The translations under genes and the position numbers were made by a program. Under the pieces are notes generated by a model. The model made no database searches and was not told the DNA's origin. It worked only from the letters and a program-made list of their open reading frames with translations. From assembly GCA_964510495.1 (NCBI GenBank), contig CAZECR010000006.1, positions 1-51,874 on the forward strand: a DNA stretch of 51,874 nucleotides, read 5' to 3'. This DNA comes from CAZECR01 sp964510495. GTDB lineage: Bacteria > Patescibacteriota > Patescibacteriia > Magasanikbacterales > GWA2-37-8. Each line of letters begins with the position of its first letter. The stretch's first letter is position 1. Below are positions 40,851 to 49,090 of the stretch, piece after piece.

Positions 40851-41491
40851 ATGCTGAAGCCACATCGTACTTCGTCTGTGATCGGTTTTTTCCTGGCGCT
40901 ACTTCTCGGAGGTTGCGCATCCGGCGTGCCCGCCATGCTCGATGGCCCGAAGCCCTTTGTCAGCTGGGCAAAATGGCTCAAGCGCGACGCAGACACCCTG
41001 TCGATCAGCGTATCTCCGAGGCAGCTCTCGGCAGGCGCTAGTGAGGGCAGGCGGACCGCGNNNNNNNNNNNNNNNNNNNNNNNNNNNNNNNNNNNNNNNN
41101 NNNNNNNNNNNNNNNNNNNNNNNNNNNNNNNNNNNNNNNNNNNNNNNNNNNNNNNNNNNNCAGCGTATCTCCGAGGCAGCTCTCGGCAGGCGCTAGTGAG
41201 GGCAGGCGGACCGCGATGCAGATGACGGGCAAGATCGTCACCGACGGCGCGCGCCGCAAGGGTCAGATGGTGTTCCGTCAGGACTTCCTCATCGAGGTGG
41301 ATATCCCCACTCAGCCGGATCGGCCGGTGAAGAACATCATGCTCAGCAGGGGTGGGGGTGGTATCGCGCCGGGTGATCAGCGTGCCGGTGAGCTGCGTGT
41401 TCATACTCCTGGCTCGGGGCCTCCTCTCACCGTGCCGCTGTTCCGGAATGGGAACAATCCGTCCTGGATGACGGGCAAATTGCCCCGCTGA
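40851..41491 (+). CDS. Predicted lipoprotein, split by a spurious assembly gap
   Basis: As written, the frame runs into 100 N at 41061. The 55 bases before the gap (41006-41060) are repeated exactly after it (41161-41215). Removing the N run and one copy joins the two halves in frame into about 161 residues: lipobox FFLALLLGGC (Cys at 22), then a beta-rich mature part ending MTGKLPR. The frame through the N run as shown is not real. Start 40851 has an AGAGG site. Function unknown. Confidence 0.75.
41061..41160. other. Assembly gap (100 N), probably artefactual
   Basis: Flanked by an identical 55-bp repeat, which matches a common k-mer overlap length of de Bruijn assemblers. The contigs most likely overlap and no bases are missing. 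Confidence 0.85.
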
Positions 41492-41549
41492 TTCTATGCT
41501 GCGGGTCGTCTTTCACACTGTTACTCCGATCCGCTTTAGTTTCTAAAAT

Positions 41550-41580
41550 AAAAATATCCCGATGCTATCGGGATATTTTT
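41550..41580. terminator. Bidirectional terminator between lipoprotein gene and rplA
   Basis: Perfect 14-bp arms (41550-41563 with 41567-41580) and a 3-base loop with A/T tails. Confidence 0.9.
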
Positions 41581-41595
41581 TGTTAGTAGTATTTT

Positions 41596-42276
41596 TTAGG
41601 CTTCGCTCGCAATGCGGATCGCTGGGCCCATTGTGGTGCAGATAACGAGAGTTTGGAAGTATGTGCCTTTAGCTGTAGCAGGCTTTGCACGTTTCAAGAC
41701 ATCGAGGAAAGCACCAAGGTTTTCTTTGAGCTGAGCTTCGGAGAAACTTACTTTACCGATAGACTGGTGAATATTGCTGGTGTCATCGTTCTTAAAGGTG
41801 ACTTTACCTTTTTTGAGTTCTTCAACCATTTTTTTAATGTTTGGACTTACTGTTTCTGTTTTTGGGTTAGGCATCAAACCTTTTGGACCAAGAATTTTGG
41901 CAACGCCGGCAAGTTTGGCCATCATGTCAGGAGTAGTGATCGCAACATCAAATTCAATTTTACCAGTGTCTTTGATGCGCTTGATATCTTCTTCACCGTA
42001 CACAAAATCTGCGCCGGCATCTTTGGCTTCTTTTTCTTTTTCAGCTGAAACAAAAGCAGCTACTTTTTTGGTTTTACCAGTTCCGTGAGGAAGTGTGGCG
42101 CTGGCACGAACTTGCTGTTCACCTTTTTTTGGATCAATACCAAGGTGAGCGTGTACTTCAACACTGGCGTCAAATTTAACACCGCTGGTTTCCTTGACGA
42201 GCTTAATGGCGTCGTCCCAGGAGTAGACTTTATTTTTGTCTACTTTCGCGGCGATTTCCTTCATTCGTTTGTTCAT
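41596..42276 (-). CDS. rplA: Ribosomal protein L1
   Basis: 226 residues. GIDPKKGEQQVRASATLPHG, TPDMMAKLAGVAKILGPKGLMPNPKTETV and the closing TMGPAIRI are diagnostic. It binds 23S rRNA at the L1 stalk. Usually follows rplK; here it is monocistronic with its own promoter and terminator, and rplK is elsewhere. A 7-bp hairpin (CCCCTGG/CCTAGGGG type, 42301-42318) lies in its leader. Confidence 0.96.
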   Translation of the reverse strand: MNKRMKEIAAKVDKNKVYSWDDAIKLVKETSGVKFDASVEVHAHLGIDPKKGEQQVRASATLPHGTGKTKKVAAFVSAEKEKEAKDAGADFVYGEEDIKRIKDTGKIEFDVAITTPDMMAKLAGVAKILGPKGLMPNPKTETVSPNIKKMVEELKKGKVTFKNDDTSNIHQSIGKVSFSEAQLKENLGAFLDVLKRAKPATAKGTYFQTLVICTTMGPAIRIASEA

Positions 42277-42343
42277 AGGTTTGAGTTTAGTGGTACAAGC
42301 CCCCTAGGTGTCCAGGGGTCCCACCGAAGTTAAAAGTAGTAAA

Positions 42344-42372
42344 AGTATAGCCGGAATAGGTTTTTTTGTCAA
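42344..42372 (-). promoter_or_regulatory. Promoter of rplA
   Basis: Minus strand: -35 TTGACA (42367-42372), 17-bp spacer, -10 TATACT (42344-42349). Close to consensus. Confidence 0.88.
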
Positions 42373-42397
42373 GCATTAGGTCTCGAACACGCGTATC

Positions 42398-42426
42398 TTG
42401 ACAAAAGAGGTAAAAAGTGCTACACT
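42398..42426 (+). promoter_or_regulatory. Promoter of the 633-aa cassette gene
   Basis: -35 TTGACA (42398-42403), 17-bp spacer, -10 TACACT (42421-42426). Divergent from the rplA promoter, with 25 bp between them. Confidence 0.88.
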
Positions 42427-42464
42427 GAGCTGTTTCGTGCCTATTTTTGGCTCGAGGAACATGG

Positions 42465-42566
42465 TGAGTTGTTGACCAGGTAATTGGGCTTATGTTAAGC
42501 GCAGTTGCTTGTGCAGCAGGATATATCTGTGTCAGTCACAAATGTTTTTTGACAACTCAACCAATT
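42465..42566 (+). promoter_or_regulatory. Pseudoknot-like leader before the 633-aa gene
   Basis: TGAGTTGT (42465-42472) can pair with ACAACTCA (42552-42559), and AATTGG (42482-42487) with CCAATT (42561-42566). The order A-B-A'-B' means a pseudoknot or two exclusive folds. The second helix ends 3 bases before the Shine-Dalgarno GAGG (42569-42572). Confidence 0.4.
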
Positions 42567-42578
42567 GCGAGGTCAGTC

Positions 42579-44480
42579 ATGACTGAGAAGTCCGAAACCC
42601 CTGAGACCCTGCTCGAGCTCTGGAAGGAGTTGCGTACCTTCCAGCACCCCGATCCCGCGGCCTTTGAACCGACGATCGACCGGCCCACCCAGCAGCACCT
42701 TATTGGTCAGGTGGGCGGCGTTGATATCTACGCTTACGGCGTCCGCAAGACGACGGTCGGCTATACCGGCCAGCCGCTGCGCCAGATTGTCATTTGCGAG
42801 TGGCGCTGGTTCCTCGACCAGGACGAGGCCGAGCGCCAGGCACGGCTCGGTATGTTTGAGAAAACGGAAGAATATGTCGCTTGGCAGTGGCCGGAAGCGG
42901 AAGAGGCCGATTTCTCGGGCACGACCTATCAGTCTCGAACAATCGACGAGATCAATGGACAGCCGCTGGTTGTCTATCGCATCGTGCGCCTGGCTGTGTT
43001 CGGTGGCTGGTACTATGTCCTGACCCTCTCGCTCGAAGAGGCGCGCCTGCAGACCCACGAGAACTACTGGTTGTGTATTGGACGCTATCGAGCGCCCACT
43101 GTTCCCGCCATCGACCCACAGAATCTGAACCACCCCAGCTTTCCCGAGGTCGTTGCTTACCGGTACTGGACCTGTCCATACACCCAAGAGGCGCTGTATC
43201 GTTACGGCGTCATGGTGCCGTCCAGCCGGGGGGATTACTATCTGGAGTGGTTCGGGAACTCCACAGAGGCCGGCAACCGGCACGCCCAGGCCAAAGAGTC
43301 CTTTGGCACGACGCGTCAGAGCTATGAATACGATCTGCTGCGGCGTGCCGCTTCGCGCGCTCATCTGAAGGTTTGGGCCGAGGCCAAGAGGCTCGACGAC
43401 TCAGACCTCTTCTCGTACCACTCGGGCGCCGCTTCGGTCCCGGTCGAACTGGTCTCGGACTTCCGAAGCGCGTTCGCCGAACTGAATGGTCGTGAAGAGC
43501 GGCAGATCAGCGTCGACGAATACCAGAGGGCGACGGCCCAGCTTGTCTGGCTCACAGGTAAGCTCAACCTTGCCCTGCAAGAGGCCTATCTTGAGACTGC
43601 GCTCAAGATCGAAGATCGTTTCTTGACCGGACGCCTCCAGCAGCTTCTTGACGGCAACTTGTTCCAGTGTCCGCTCTGTCGACACTCCTACCAGGTGCGC
43701 CGTTCGTTTGAGGAGACCTTGATCTTCGGCGAGTCGCTCGTCACCTGTACCTGCCCGACCGATGGCTGGGACCGGAGTCAGAAGGACCTGCCCGAGCGCA
43801 TCGAGGCCATGTTCGCTTTCGATGTCCGGCAGAGCAAGTTCCCGGTCAGTCGAGTCCCGACCACGGGTCTCAACTCCTTCAGCCCGGCCATCGTGATCGC
43901 CGAACTTCGCGTGAAGGGCGTCACGGTTCTCAGGTTCGTCGCGGCGGAGCGTAATATCCGTTGGCGGCCAGCCATCCTCGTCGATACGCTCGCTCTGCTT
44001 GAGCTCGATCCCAAGGACGATGTGGCGGCCGAGCTCGTCGATGTCTGGAGTCCTGTCCTCAAGGCCTGGAACGATGACCGCTACGCTGCTGCAGAGGCGG
44101 CTCTCGTCGCCTGCACCTACTCGCAGGGCGACACCGTGCTCTGCAGCTTCGCTCGGGACGACCGCGGCTACCTCAGCTGCAAGCGCCAGAAAGACGGTGT
44201 GGTGCGCATCTTCCGGCTGGCCAACGATCTTACCGAGGCCGATGTTCGCCTCGGCACCTACTATTGTCGGATCACCGAGATCCCGAGCGTAGGCCGCAAC
44301 TTCGCGCTCGTTATCGTGCGGCCATTCTTGGTTGCGCGAGGTCTACCCACTTCCAAGCCGCCGATCGCCCTGCCCGTCCGTCGCGATTCTCCGGTGCAGC
44401 CCCCTATGAAGGCCACTGCCCCTCAGCGGTTCGGCAACTCACTGGGCGACAAGCTATCGAGCGCCCTCAACAAGAAGTAA
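42579..44480 (+). CDS. Large hypothetical cassette protein with zinc-ribbon-like cysteines
   Basis: 633 residues from ATG 42579, which has GAGG 6 bases upstream; an in-frame ATG at 42492 lies in the structured leader. No signal peptide. A cluster FQCPLCRHSYQ...TCTCP (about residues 363-390) looks like a metal-binding ribbon. The rest has no motif I know; the C-terminus is Pro/Lys-rich. GC-rich. It could be cytoplasmic and bind nucleic acid or protein, but there is no direct evidence. Monocistronic. Confidence 0.7.
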   Translation: MTEKSETPETLLELWKELRTFQHPDPAAFEPTIDRPTQQHLIGQVGGVDIYAYGVRKTTVGYTGQPLRQIVICEWRWFLDQDEAERQARLGMFEKTEEYVAWQWPEAEEADFSGTTYQSRTIDEINGQPLVVYRIVRLAVFGGWYYVLTLSLEEARLQTHENYWLCIGRYRAPTVPAIDPQNLNHPSFPEVVAYRYWTCPYTQEALYRYGVMVPSSRGDYYLEWFGNSTEAGNRHAQAKESFGTTRQSYEYDLLRRAASRAHLKVWAEAKRLDDSDLFSYHSGAASVPVELVSDFRSAFAELNGREERQISVDEYQRATAQLVWLTGKLNLALQEAYLETALKIEDRFLTGRLQQLLDGNLFQCPLCRHSYQVRRSFEETLIFGESLVTCTCPTDGWDRSQKDLPERIEAMFAFDVRQSKFPVSRVPTTGLNSFSPAIVIAELRVKGVTVLRFVAAERNIRWRPAILVDTLALLELDPKDDVAAELVDVWSPVLKAWNDDRYAAAEAALVACTYSQGDTVLCSFARDDRGYLSCKRQKDGVVRIFRLANDLTEADVRLGTYYCRITEIPSVGRNFALVIVRPFLVARGLPTSKPPIALPVRRDSPVQPPMKATAPQRFGNSLGDKLSSALNKK

Positions 44481-44513
44481 CCCCTCCCTGGTCAGGGATA
44501 CCCTTTGACCCAC

Positions 44514-44540
44514 GGATAGTGAGCCTCCGCTCGACTATCC
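44514..44540 (+). terminator. Hairpin after the 633-aa gene
   Basis: GGATAGT/ACTATCC (44514-44520, 44534-44540) with an inner GAG/CTC. A smaller TCCCTG/CAGGGA palindrome precedes it. Likely 3' end structure. Confidence 0.55.
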
Positions 44541-44588
44541 TTCTATAGAAATGCTCAAATAAAATAAGTTGGGAAATTCTAAGAAAAT

Positions 44589-44620
44589 AAAAAACTCTCT
44601 TTTTTGTCAGAGAGTTTTTT
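44589..44620. terminator. Bidirectional terminator
   Basis: 12-bp arms (44589-44600 with 44609-44620) and A/T tails. The stem sequence is the same as that of the terminator at 13432-13461. Confidence 0.85.
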
Positions 44621-44640
44621 TATTTTTTGATTTATTTTTA

Positions 44641-44670
44641 AAAAGCAAAGAAGGCGCAGGCGCGCCTTCT
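44641..44670 (-). terminator. Terminator of the 124-aa lipoprotein gene
   Basis: AGAAGGCGC/GCGCCTTCT (44649-44657 with 44662-44670), then a T-rich run on the minus strand. A run of nine G on the plus strand (44694-44702) lies between this and the stop codon. Confidence 0.75.
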
Positions 44671-44713
44671 GAAAAGAACGGGAGGAAAAAGATGGGGGGG
44701 GGAGATGGCTCGG

Positions 44714-45088
44714 CTAGTTGCAGAGCGCCAAGCGCTGGCTTTTGGAAGTGCGGAAGCTCTTGGCCAGACCGCAGAGGTGAGCGTCGAAGTTTGGGGGGTA
44801 GGCGCGCTGACACCCGCGGCTGTTCTTCTGCCACGCGCTCATGAGCTCACGAGCGCTTGTTTCGTTCGCGCCCAGGACCGTGGCCGGACAGTTGTTGCCG
44901 CACGTGGCGAGTCGTTTGACGCTGTCTTGATAGGTCGCATAGGCGCTATCGACCCGGGTGCAGATGCCCGGCGGTGCTGTGAACGACGTACTCGTCTTTG
45001 GGGCAGCGGTCGGCACAGTAGCGGGAGCACAGCCTCCCAGCAACACTCCGAGCAAGTAGCCCCGCATCCATTCGCGATGTACCTTCAT
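44714..45088 (-). CDS. Predicted lipoprotein, 124 aa
   Basis: Start 45088, 5 bases after GGAGG (ATG 45091 is too close). Signal with RGYLLGVLLGGC, lipobox Cys at about 21. A Thr/Pro/Ala-rich spacer follows, then a helical domain with six Cys (CTRVDSAYATYQDSVKRL, CGNNC, GCQRAYPP, LCGLAKS, LCN) that may be disulfide-bonded. No family recognised. GC-rich, monocistronic. Confidence 0.72.
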   Translation of the reverse strand: MKVHREWMRGYLLGVLLGGCAPATVPTAAPKTSTSFTAPPGICTRVDSAYATYQDSVKRLATCGNNCPATVLGANETSARELMSAWQKNSRGCQRAYPPNFDAHLCGLAKSFRTSKSQRLALCN

Positions 45089-45127
45089 CATTCCCTCCTC
45101 ATTTTCGAGCGTGTAGAAAGATCAGGT

Positions 45128-45157
45128 ATATAAGCTACAGATAGCTGCTTTTGTCAA
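45128..45157 (-). promoter_or_regulatory. Promoter of the 124-aa lipoprotein gene
   Basis: Minus strand: -35 TTGACA (45152-45157); -10 TTATAT with an 18-bp spacer, or neighbouring registers at 17-19 bp. Confidence 0.65.
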
Positions 45158-45184
45158 TCCTTGGATAGGTTTATAAAAGACAAA

Positions 45185-45205
45185 GCGGAGCTGGTCAGGC
45201 TCCGC
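45185..45205 (-). terminator. Hairpin terminator of the 206-aa lipoprotein gene
   Basis: GCGGAGC/GCTCCGC with a 7-base loop, followed by a T-rich tail on the minus strand. Confidence 0.6.
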
Positions 45206-45227
45206 AAGGGGTTTTACGACCGGTCGC

Positions 45228-45848
45228 CTACTGGAAGATGAGGCGGGTTGTGAGCGGCGTGGTGGGCCACGCCAGGTAGGGGTTGATGTCGGTCTGGTGG
45301 CTCGAGCCGAAGGGCACGTAGTGCACCGGGCCAACGTTCCCGAGGTTGAGCGTGTCGCCGGACTTGGCGTTCTGCGTGCCGCTGACCTTCTCCTGGAAGG
45401 TGATCGACTTGCCAGCGTACAGGATCGTCGTCTGCATCTTCAGGAGGTTGATGGGCCGGGTGTCCGGCGTCCAGGGGACGTTCTCGACGGTCTGGCTGTC
45501 CACCATCTCGCCATTCGCGTCGCCCAGGTAGGCGCTCCACACCGCCGCCTTCGGATCCATGGAGAAGCTCGGCACGCCGGTGAAGCCGCCCACCATGCTG
45601 AGAACGAGCGGCGGGCAGCCGTCGTTCAGGATGGCCGGGTTTTTCACGGTGATGCGCTGTCCGAGCAGGTCGCCGCTCGTCGCCTCCACCAGGGTCCCGT
45701 TGGCCGGGCTGTCCTCGGCGTAGGTGATCGTGGGCGCATGGGTCAGGGCGCAGCGGGCGCTGGTCGCCTCGTCCACGCCACCGCAGGCGCCGAGGAAGGT
45801 GCCGAGGAAGGGGAGGGTGAACAGGGCGAGGAGGGTCTTCGTGCGCAT
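45228..45848 (-). CDS. Predicted lipoprotein, 206 aa
   Basis: Start 45848 behind a GGAG site; the longer frame to 45947 begins upstream of the transcript start and is excluded. Signal LLALFTLPFLGTFLGAC followed by GG, a lipobox typical of outer-surface lipoproteins. The mature domain is beta-rich (RITVKNPAILNDGCPPL; SITFQEKVSGTQ). No family recognised. Strongly GC-rich. Its leader forms two small hairpins (GTCCG/CGGAC and CCGGCG/CGCCGG). Confidence 0.72.
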   Translation of the reverse strand: MRTKTLLALFTLPFLGTFLGACGGVDEATSARCALTHAPTITYAEDSPANGTLVEATSGDLLGQRITVKNPAILNDGCPPLVLSMVGGFTGVPSFSMDPKAAVWSAYLGDANGEMVDSQTVENVPWTPDTRPINLLKMQTTILYAGKSITFQEKVSGTQNAKSGDTLNLGNVGPVHYVPFGSSHQTDINPYLAWPTTPLTTRLIFQ

Positions 45849-45937
45849 TTCATCTCTCCAGTCCAGTACACTAATCCGGCGGAATTCGCCGGTATAGGTT
45901 CTGGTTTCTTCAGTTGTTTGTCCGAAGCGGACCATAG

Positions 45938-45966
45938 TTGATACCATATTTTTGGGGTTTTGTCAA
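45938..45966 (-). promoter_or_regulatory. Promoter of the 206-aa lipoprotein gene
   Basis: Minus strand: -35 TTGACA (45961-45966), 17-bp spacer, -10 TATCAA (45938-45943). Confidence 0.75.
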
Positions 45967-46056
45967 GAGTAATAACCCTATTTTGGCTTAAAATAAGGCT
46001 TAATGTTCATGCCGGGAGTAGTTTTAATAAAAAAATGTACCTTATATGGCACATCG

Positions 46057-46085
46057 TTGACAGAGGTGCTATTTTTTGCTAGCTT
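46057..46085 (+). promoter_or_regulatory. Promoter of the PPDK-like gene
   Basis: -35 TTGACA (46057-46062), 17-bp spacer, -10 TAGCTT (46080-46085). Confidence 0.75.
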
Positions 46086-46148
46086 TATATATTCGTTCAA
46101 TCTTCTTGAGTGCAGTTTTGTAGCCAAGACTCTGCCCAAGGAGGAGAT

Positions 46149-47411
46149 ATGCGCCCAGCAATGAACGTGCAGGGTTGGGACTACACTGACCCGGCTAATC
46201 GGATCAACCTCATTAACCACTTTAGCGGCACAGAGCGCGCTTGCCTCATTCACGCTCTTGAAGGCGGCGGAAAGGCCTTTGGATTAACGCTTCTTGAGCT
46301 GGTAAAAGAGCATCTGGGTTCTGCCTGGAACATTCCGTCATGGTTCTACTTGACCCCCGAGGAGCAGCGCACTGTTCTCGCGGGAGGGAGTATCCCCAAA
46401 ATTACTCCGCGCAATCGAGGTGATAGTTTTCATTCGTTGTTTTGTCGGAGCTCGGATTACCATGAAGATTGGGGGGATAGTCGCGCAGGAAGGGCAACGT
46501 CGTTTCGGGTGAATCTGAGTTCGATCGCTAAGAGATTGCGAGAGAATGGTCGCAGTGAACCGAACGAACCGGTGGTGATCCAGGAGTATTGCTTCGGCGT
46601 TGGGCTCGTTATCGACATTGGCTACAGCCCGGTAGTCGGCGCTGTGGTTGCTCGTGTTTCGCGCGGTCGAACAGTCGAAGGGTGCCCTCCAACTTCACCA
46701 ACCTGGGACCCCGAAGGTTCAACGGCAGTGTGGCGACTTGATACGCTCGAGCTCGTAAGCGAAGTTGGTATATGGGGAAAGGTGAGTGATAGAAACGGTA
46801 ATCGCTCGTGGAGCACGCTGCTTGGTGAACTCGCGGCCGCACTACAGAAATGTCACATCGACTTCGGTGTGCAGCTTGAATTGATCGGTGGTTCCGAGGG
46901 CGGACCGTTGCAGCTGTTGCAGCTTCGTCCGTCACCAGGACTGGTGCGTAACCACGACTCTATTGAGCCTGTGCCTGTCCCAGCCTCCAAGGCTGTGTGG
47001 ACAACTGGTAGAGTTTCAGGAGCGATTCGGGCGATCGAACTCAGCGTCGGTCGTACTGAGCAACCGGGGTTTAAAAATCGGTTTCCCAAAAATATGGCCG
47101 GCCGAGCAGTGCTCTGGTGGTATCCCCCTGAAAAATACGAGCCGGAGGAAGAGCTTCTCCAAGTAGCCGTAGCCGGCGCCGTGGTCCAGATCGGCTACAG
47201 CCTCCGAACCAATACGATCCACGGTGTGCCGAACGGTGAGCTGTTTACCAGGTCCAAGGACCTGCTCTGGCACCAAGCACTGAATCGATCCACTTTTTTC
47301 ACCGTGTCGCATCAGATGCTGTGGGAAATGGATCTGTTGCTCAGCAGCAACCCGGACGCCACCTTCGCCTTCGTCTCTGACGGTCTCGTCGGCAAGATCT
47401 ACGCCCTCTAA
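46149..47411 (+). CDS. PEP synthase/PPDK N-terminal-domain-like protein
   Basis: 420 residues. VVIQEYCFGVGLVIDIGYSP and, at about 240, VQLELIGGSEGGPLQLLQLRPSP resemble the ATP-grasp nucleotide domain of PEP synthase and pyruvate phosphate dikinase, whose end reads as an acidic strand then LLQxRP. The phosphohistidine and PEP-binding domains are absent; the last 150 residues are unrelated. It could phosphorylate or ligate a small molecule, or be a degenerate binding protein. Start 46149 has AGGAGG. Monocistronic, moderately GC-rich. Confidence 0.6.
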   Translation: MRPAMNVQGWDYTDPANRINLINHFSGTERACLIHALEGGGKAFGLTLLELVKEHLGSAWNIPSWFYLTPEEQRTVLAGGSIPKITPRNRGDSFHSLFCRSSDYHEDWGDSRAGRATSFRVNLSSIAKRLRENGRSEPNEPVVIQEYCFGVGLVIDIGYSPVVGAVVARVSRGRTVEGCPPTSPTWDPEGSTAVWRLDTLELVSEVGIWGKVSDRNGNRSWSTLLGELAAALQKCHIDFGVQLELIGGSEGGPLQLLQLRPSPGLVRNHDSIEPVPVPASKAVWTTGRVSGAIRAIELSVGRTEQPGFKNRFPKNMAGRAVLWWYPPEKYEPEEELLQVAVAGAVVQIGYSLRTNTIHGVPNGELFTRSKDLLWHQALNRSTFFTVSHQMLWEMDLLLSSNPDATFAFVSDGLVGKIYAL

Positions 47412-47412
47412 A

Positions 47413-47443
47413 GGCGGTGCATCAGTAACCCTGATGCCCTGCC
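47413..47443 (+). terminator. Hairpin after the PPDK-like gene
   Basis: GCATCAG/CTGATGC (47419-47425, 47431-47437) extended by GGCGG/CTGCC, just after the stop. Confidence 0.65.
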
Positions 47444-47548
47444 GTTCTCTAAAAGATTTAAAGTTATTTTGAATTTTTTAGAGAAAATAATCCGTCTGTC
47501 GTATGGAGCGTAGACAAGAAAGCGGCTTTGGCGTAGGATAAAACCACT

Positions 47549-48133
47549 ATGTTCTCGGGAATTATTCAAGCTATCGGTAAGATTCAAAAAAGCTCCACTA
47601 AAAATGGTTCGCTTTTTTTGACGTTTGAAAAACCAAAAAATTGGAAACTCAAGCTCGGTGATTCAGTTGCGACCAATGGTGTTTGTCTCACTGTCCAAGC
47701 GCTTACAAAAAATTCATATACTACCGAACTCATGCCCGAAACGCTGGAGCGTTCGACGTTTGGCAAAGACATACCCAAGCTCGTAAATCTTGAACCGTCA
47801 GTTACACTCGCAACCATGATGGATGGTCACCTCGTGCAAGGGCACGTTGATACGGTTGGTTCAATTAGAGAGCTTACGGATAAGGGCCGTTCGCGAATAT
47901 ACAAAATTACGTTTCCAAAAAAATATGCTCACCTCGTCGCTGAAAAAGGAGCGGTAACTATTGATGGAATCAGTCTCACGGTAGTTGATTGTGGAAACGA
48001 TTGGTTCACTGTTTCGCTGGTTGATTACACGATCGAACATACAACGCTTGGAACCAAGAAAAAAGGCGAGCTGGTTAATCTTGAGTTTGATGTTTTTGCA
48101 AAATATATTTCACGCATGCTTAAAAAGTCATAA
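47549..48133 (+). CDS. ribE: Riboflavin synthase alpha chain
   Basis: 194 residues with the two internally repeated lumazine-binding halves: MFSGIIQAIGKI with DSVATNGVCLTV, and MMDGHLVQGHVDTVG with GAVTIDGISLTVVD. It converts two molecules of dimethylribityl-lumazine into riboflavin. Followed 8 bases later by ribH, its partner. ribA, ribB and ribD are not in the window and no FMN riboswitch is seen in the leader. Confidence 0.95.
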   Translation: MFSGIIQAIGKIQKSSTKNGSLFLTFEKPKNWKLKLGDSVATNGVCLTVQALTKNSYTTELMPETLERSTFGKDIPKLVNLEPSVTLATMMDGHLVQGHVDTVGSIRELTDKGRSRIYKITFPKKYAHLVAEKGAVTIDGISLTVVDCGNDWFTVSLVDYTIEHTTLGTKKKGELVNLEFDVFAKYISRMLKKS

Positions 48134-48141
48134 GTATTTCT

Positions 48142-48615
48142 ATGCAACAATCACCAAAAGGACAATTTAAAAAATTTAATGCCAAAGAATATCGTGTAGC
48201 GATTGTTGTCGCTCAATTCAACCGTGATATTACTGAAGCGATTACGAAGCACGCAGTGGCGGCCCTCGCTGAATATGGGGTTTTAGAAGAAAACATGCCG
48301 ATTCACCGTGTGTCGGGGAGCGTAGAAATCCCTGTTATTCTGAAAGCGCTGGTTGATACGAATCGCTATGACGCGATTATCGCGGTTGGTGCAATTATTC
48401 GCGGGAGTACCGATCACTACACCCATGTGGCCAACATCGTCGTTGACGGGGTCAATCGAACGATGGCCGCCGGCGTGCCGGTTGGATTCGCCGTGCTTAC
48501 TGTTGAAAATCATGCTCAGGCAGTGGAACGACTCGATATCGGACGCGACGCAGCAGTTGCGGCGCTTCAGGCAGCAAAGATTGTAAAAAATATTGAAAAG
48601 GTAAGTGAAAAATAA
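48142..48615 (+). CDS. ribH: 6,7-dimethyl-8-ribityllumazine synthase
   Basis: 157 residues. RVAIVVAQFNRDITE, VSGSVEIPVILKAL, AVGAIIRGSTDHYTHVAN (catalytic His) and PVGFAVLTVENHAQAVER are family landmarks. It makes the lumazine used by ribE. Forms icosahedral or pentameric shells with RibE in many bacteria. Confidence 0.96.
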   Translation: MQQSPKGQFKKFNAKEYRVAIVVAQFNRDITEAITKHAVAALAEYGVLEENMPIHRVSGSVEIPVILKALVDTNRYDAIIAVGAIIRGSTDHYTHVANIVVDGVNRTMAAGVPVGFAVLTVENHAQAVERLDIGRDAAVAALQAAKIVKNIEKVSEK

Positions 48616-48625
48616 TTAAAATTTT

Positions 48626-48991
48626 ATGGAATTAAAGCCTCTAACTGCCGAAGAAAAAAATATCATTATCGATAAAGGTACCGAACGCCCTTTCACGGGC
48701 GAGTACGATGATTTTTTTGTGGAAGGAACGTACACTTGCCGCCAGTGCAGTACACCGCTTTATACATCGGATAGTAAGTTTCATTCGGGTTGCGGCTGGC
48801 CAAGCTTTGACCAGGAAATTCCAGGTGCTGTAAAACGTACCACCGACGCCGACGGGAGCCGTACCGAAATTACCTGCAATACCTGTGGCGGCCATCTTGG
48901 CCATGTCTTTATCGGCGAACACCTTACTGACAAAAATACTCGTCATTGTGTCAATTCGCTTTCGCTTAAATTTATACCTACAGTAAAATAG
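48626..48991 (+). CDS. msrB: Peptide methionine-R-sulfoxide reductase
   Basis: 121 residues. Zinc ligands in CRQC and CNTC, SGCGWPSFDQ, and the catalytic Cys in RHCVNSLSL. Repairs oxidised methionine in proteins, using thioredoxin as reductant. Ten bases after ribH; ends at a strong terminator. Confidence 0.95.
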   Translation: MELKPLTAEEKNIIIDKGTERPFTGEYDDFFVEGTYTCRQCSTPLYTSDSKFHSGCGWPSFDQEIPGAVKRTTDADGSRTEITCNTCGGHLGHVFIGEHLTDKNTRHCVNSLSLKFIPTVK

Positions 48992-49004
48992 TCTCTCCTT
49001 AATC

Positions 49005-49032
49005 AAAAAACAGTCTGCAAAGACTGTTTTTT
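49005..49032. terminator. Terminator of ribE-ribH-msrB
   Basis: 12-bp arms (49005-49016 with 49021-49032), tetraloop GCAA, A and T tails. Confidence 0.9.
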
Positions 49033-49055
49033 GTTGTAGATAAGCCAAAATACCC

Positions 49056-49084
49056 TTGACAAAAGCCTTAAAAAATGGTAGCGT
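49056..49084 (+). promoter_or_regulatory. Promoter of the alpha/beta hydrolase lipoprotein gene
   Basis: -35 TTGACA (49056-49061), 17-bp spacer, -10 TAGCGT (49079-49084). Confidence 0.75.
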
Positions 49085-49090
49085 TCAGCG

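Noticed and set aside
42301..42318. L1-binding autoregulatory site in the rplA leader
   Set aside because: A 7-bp hairpin is present, but I cannot match the asymmetric loop known for L1 binding; left as a plain hairpin.
47444..47548. FMN riboswitch before ribE
   Set aside because: The leader is short and AT-rich and has none of the conserved RFN segments.
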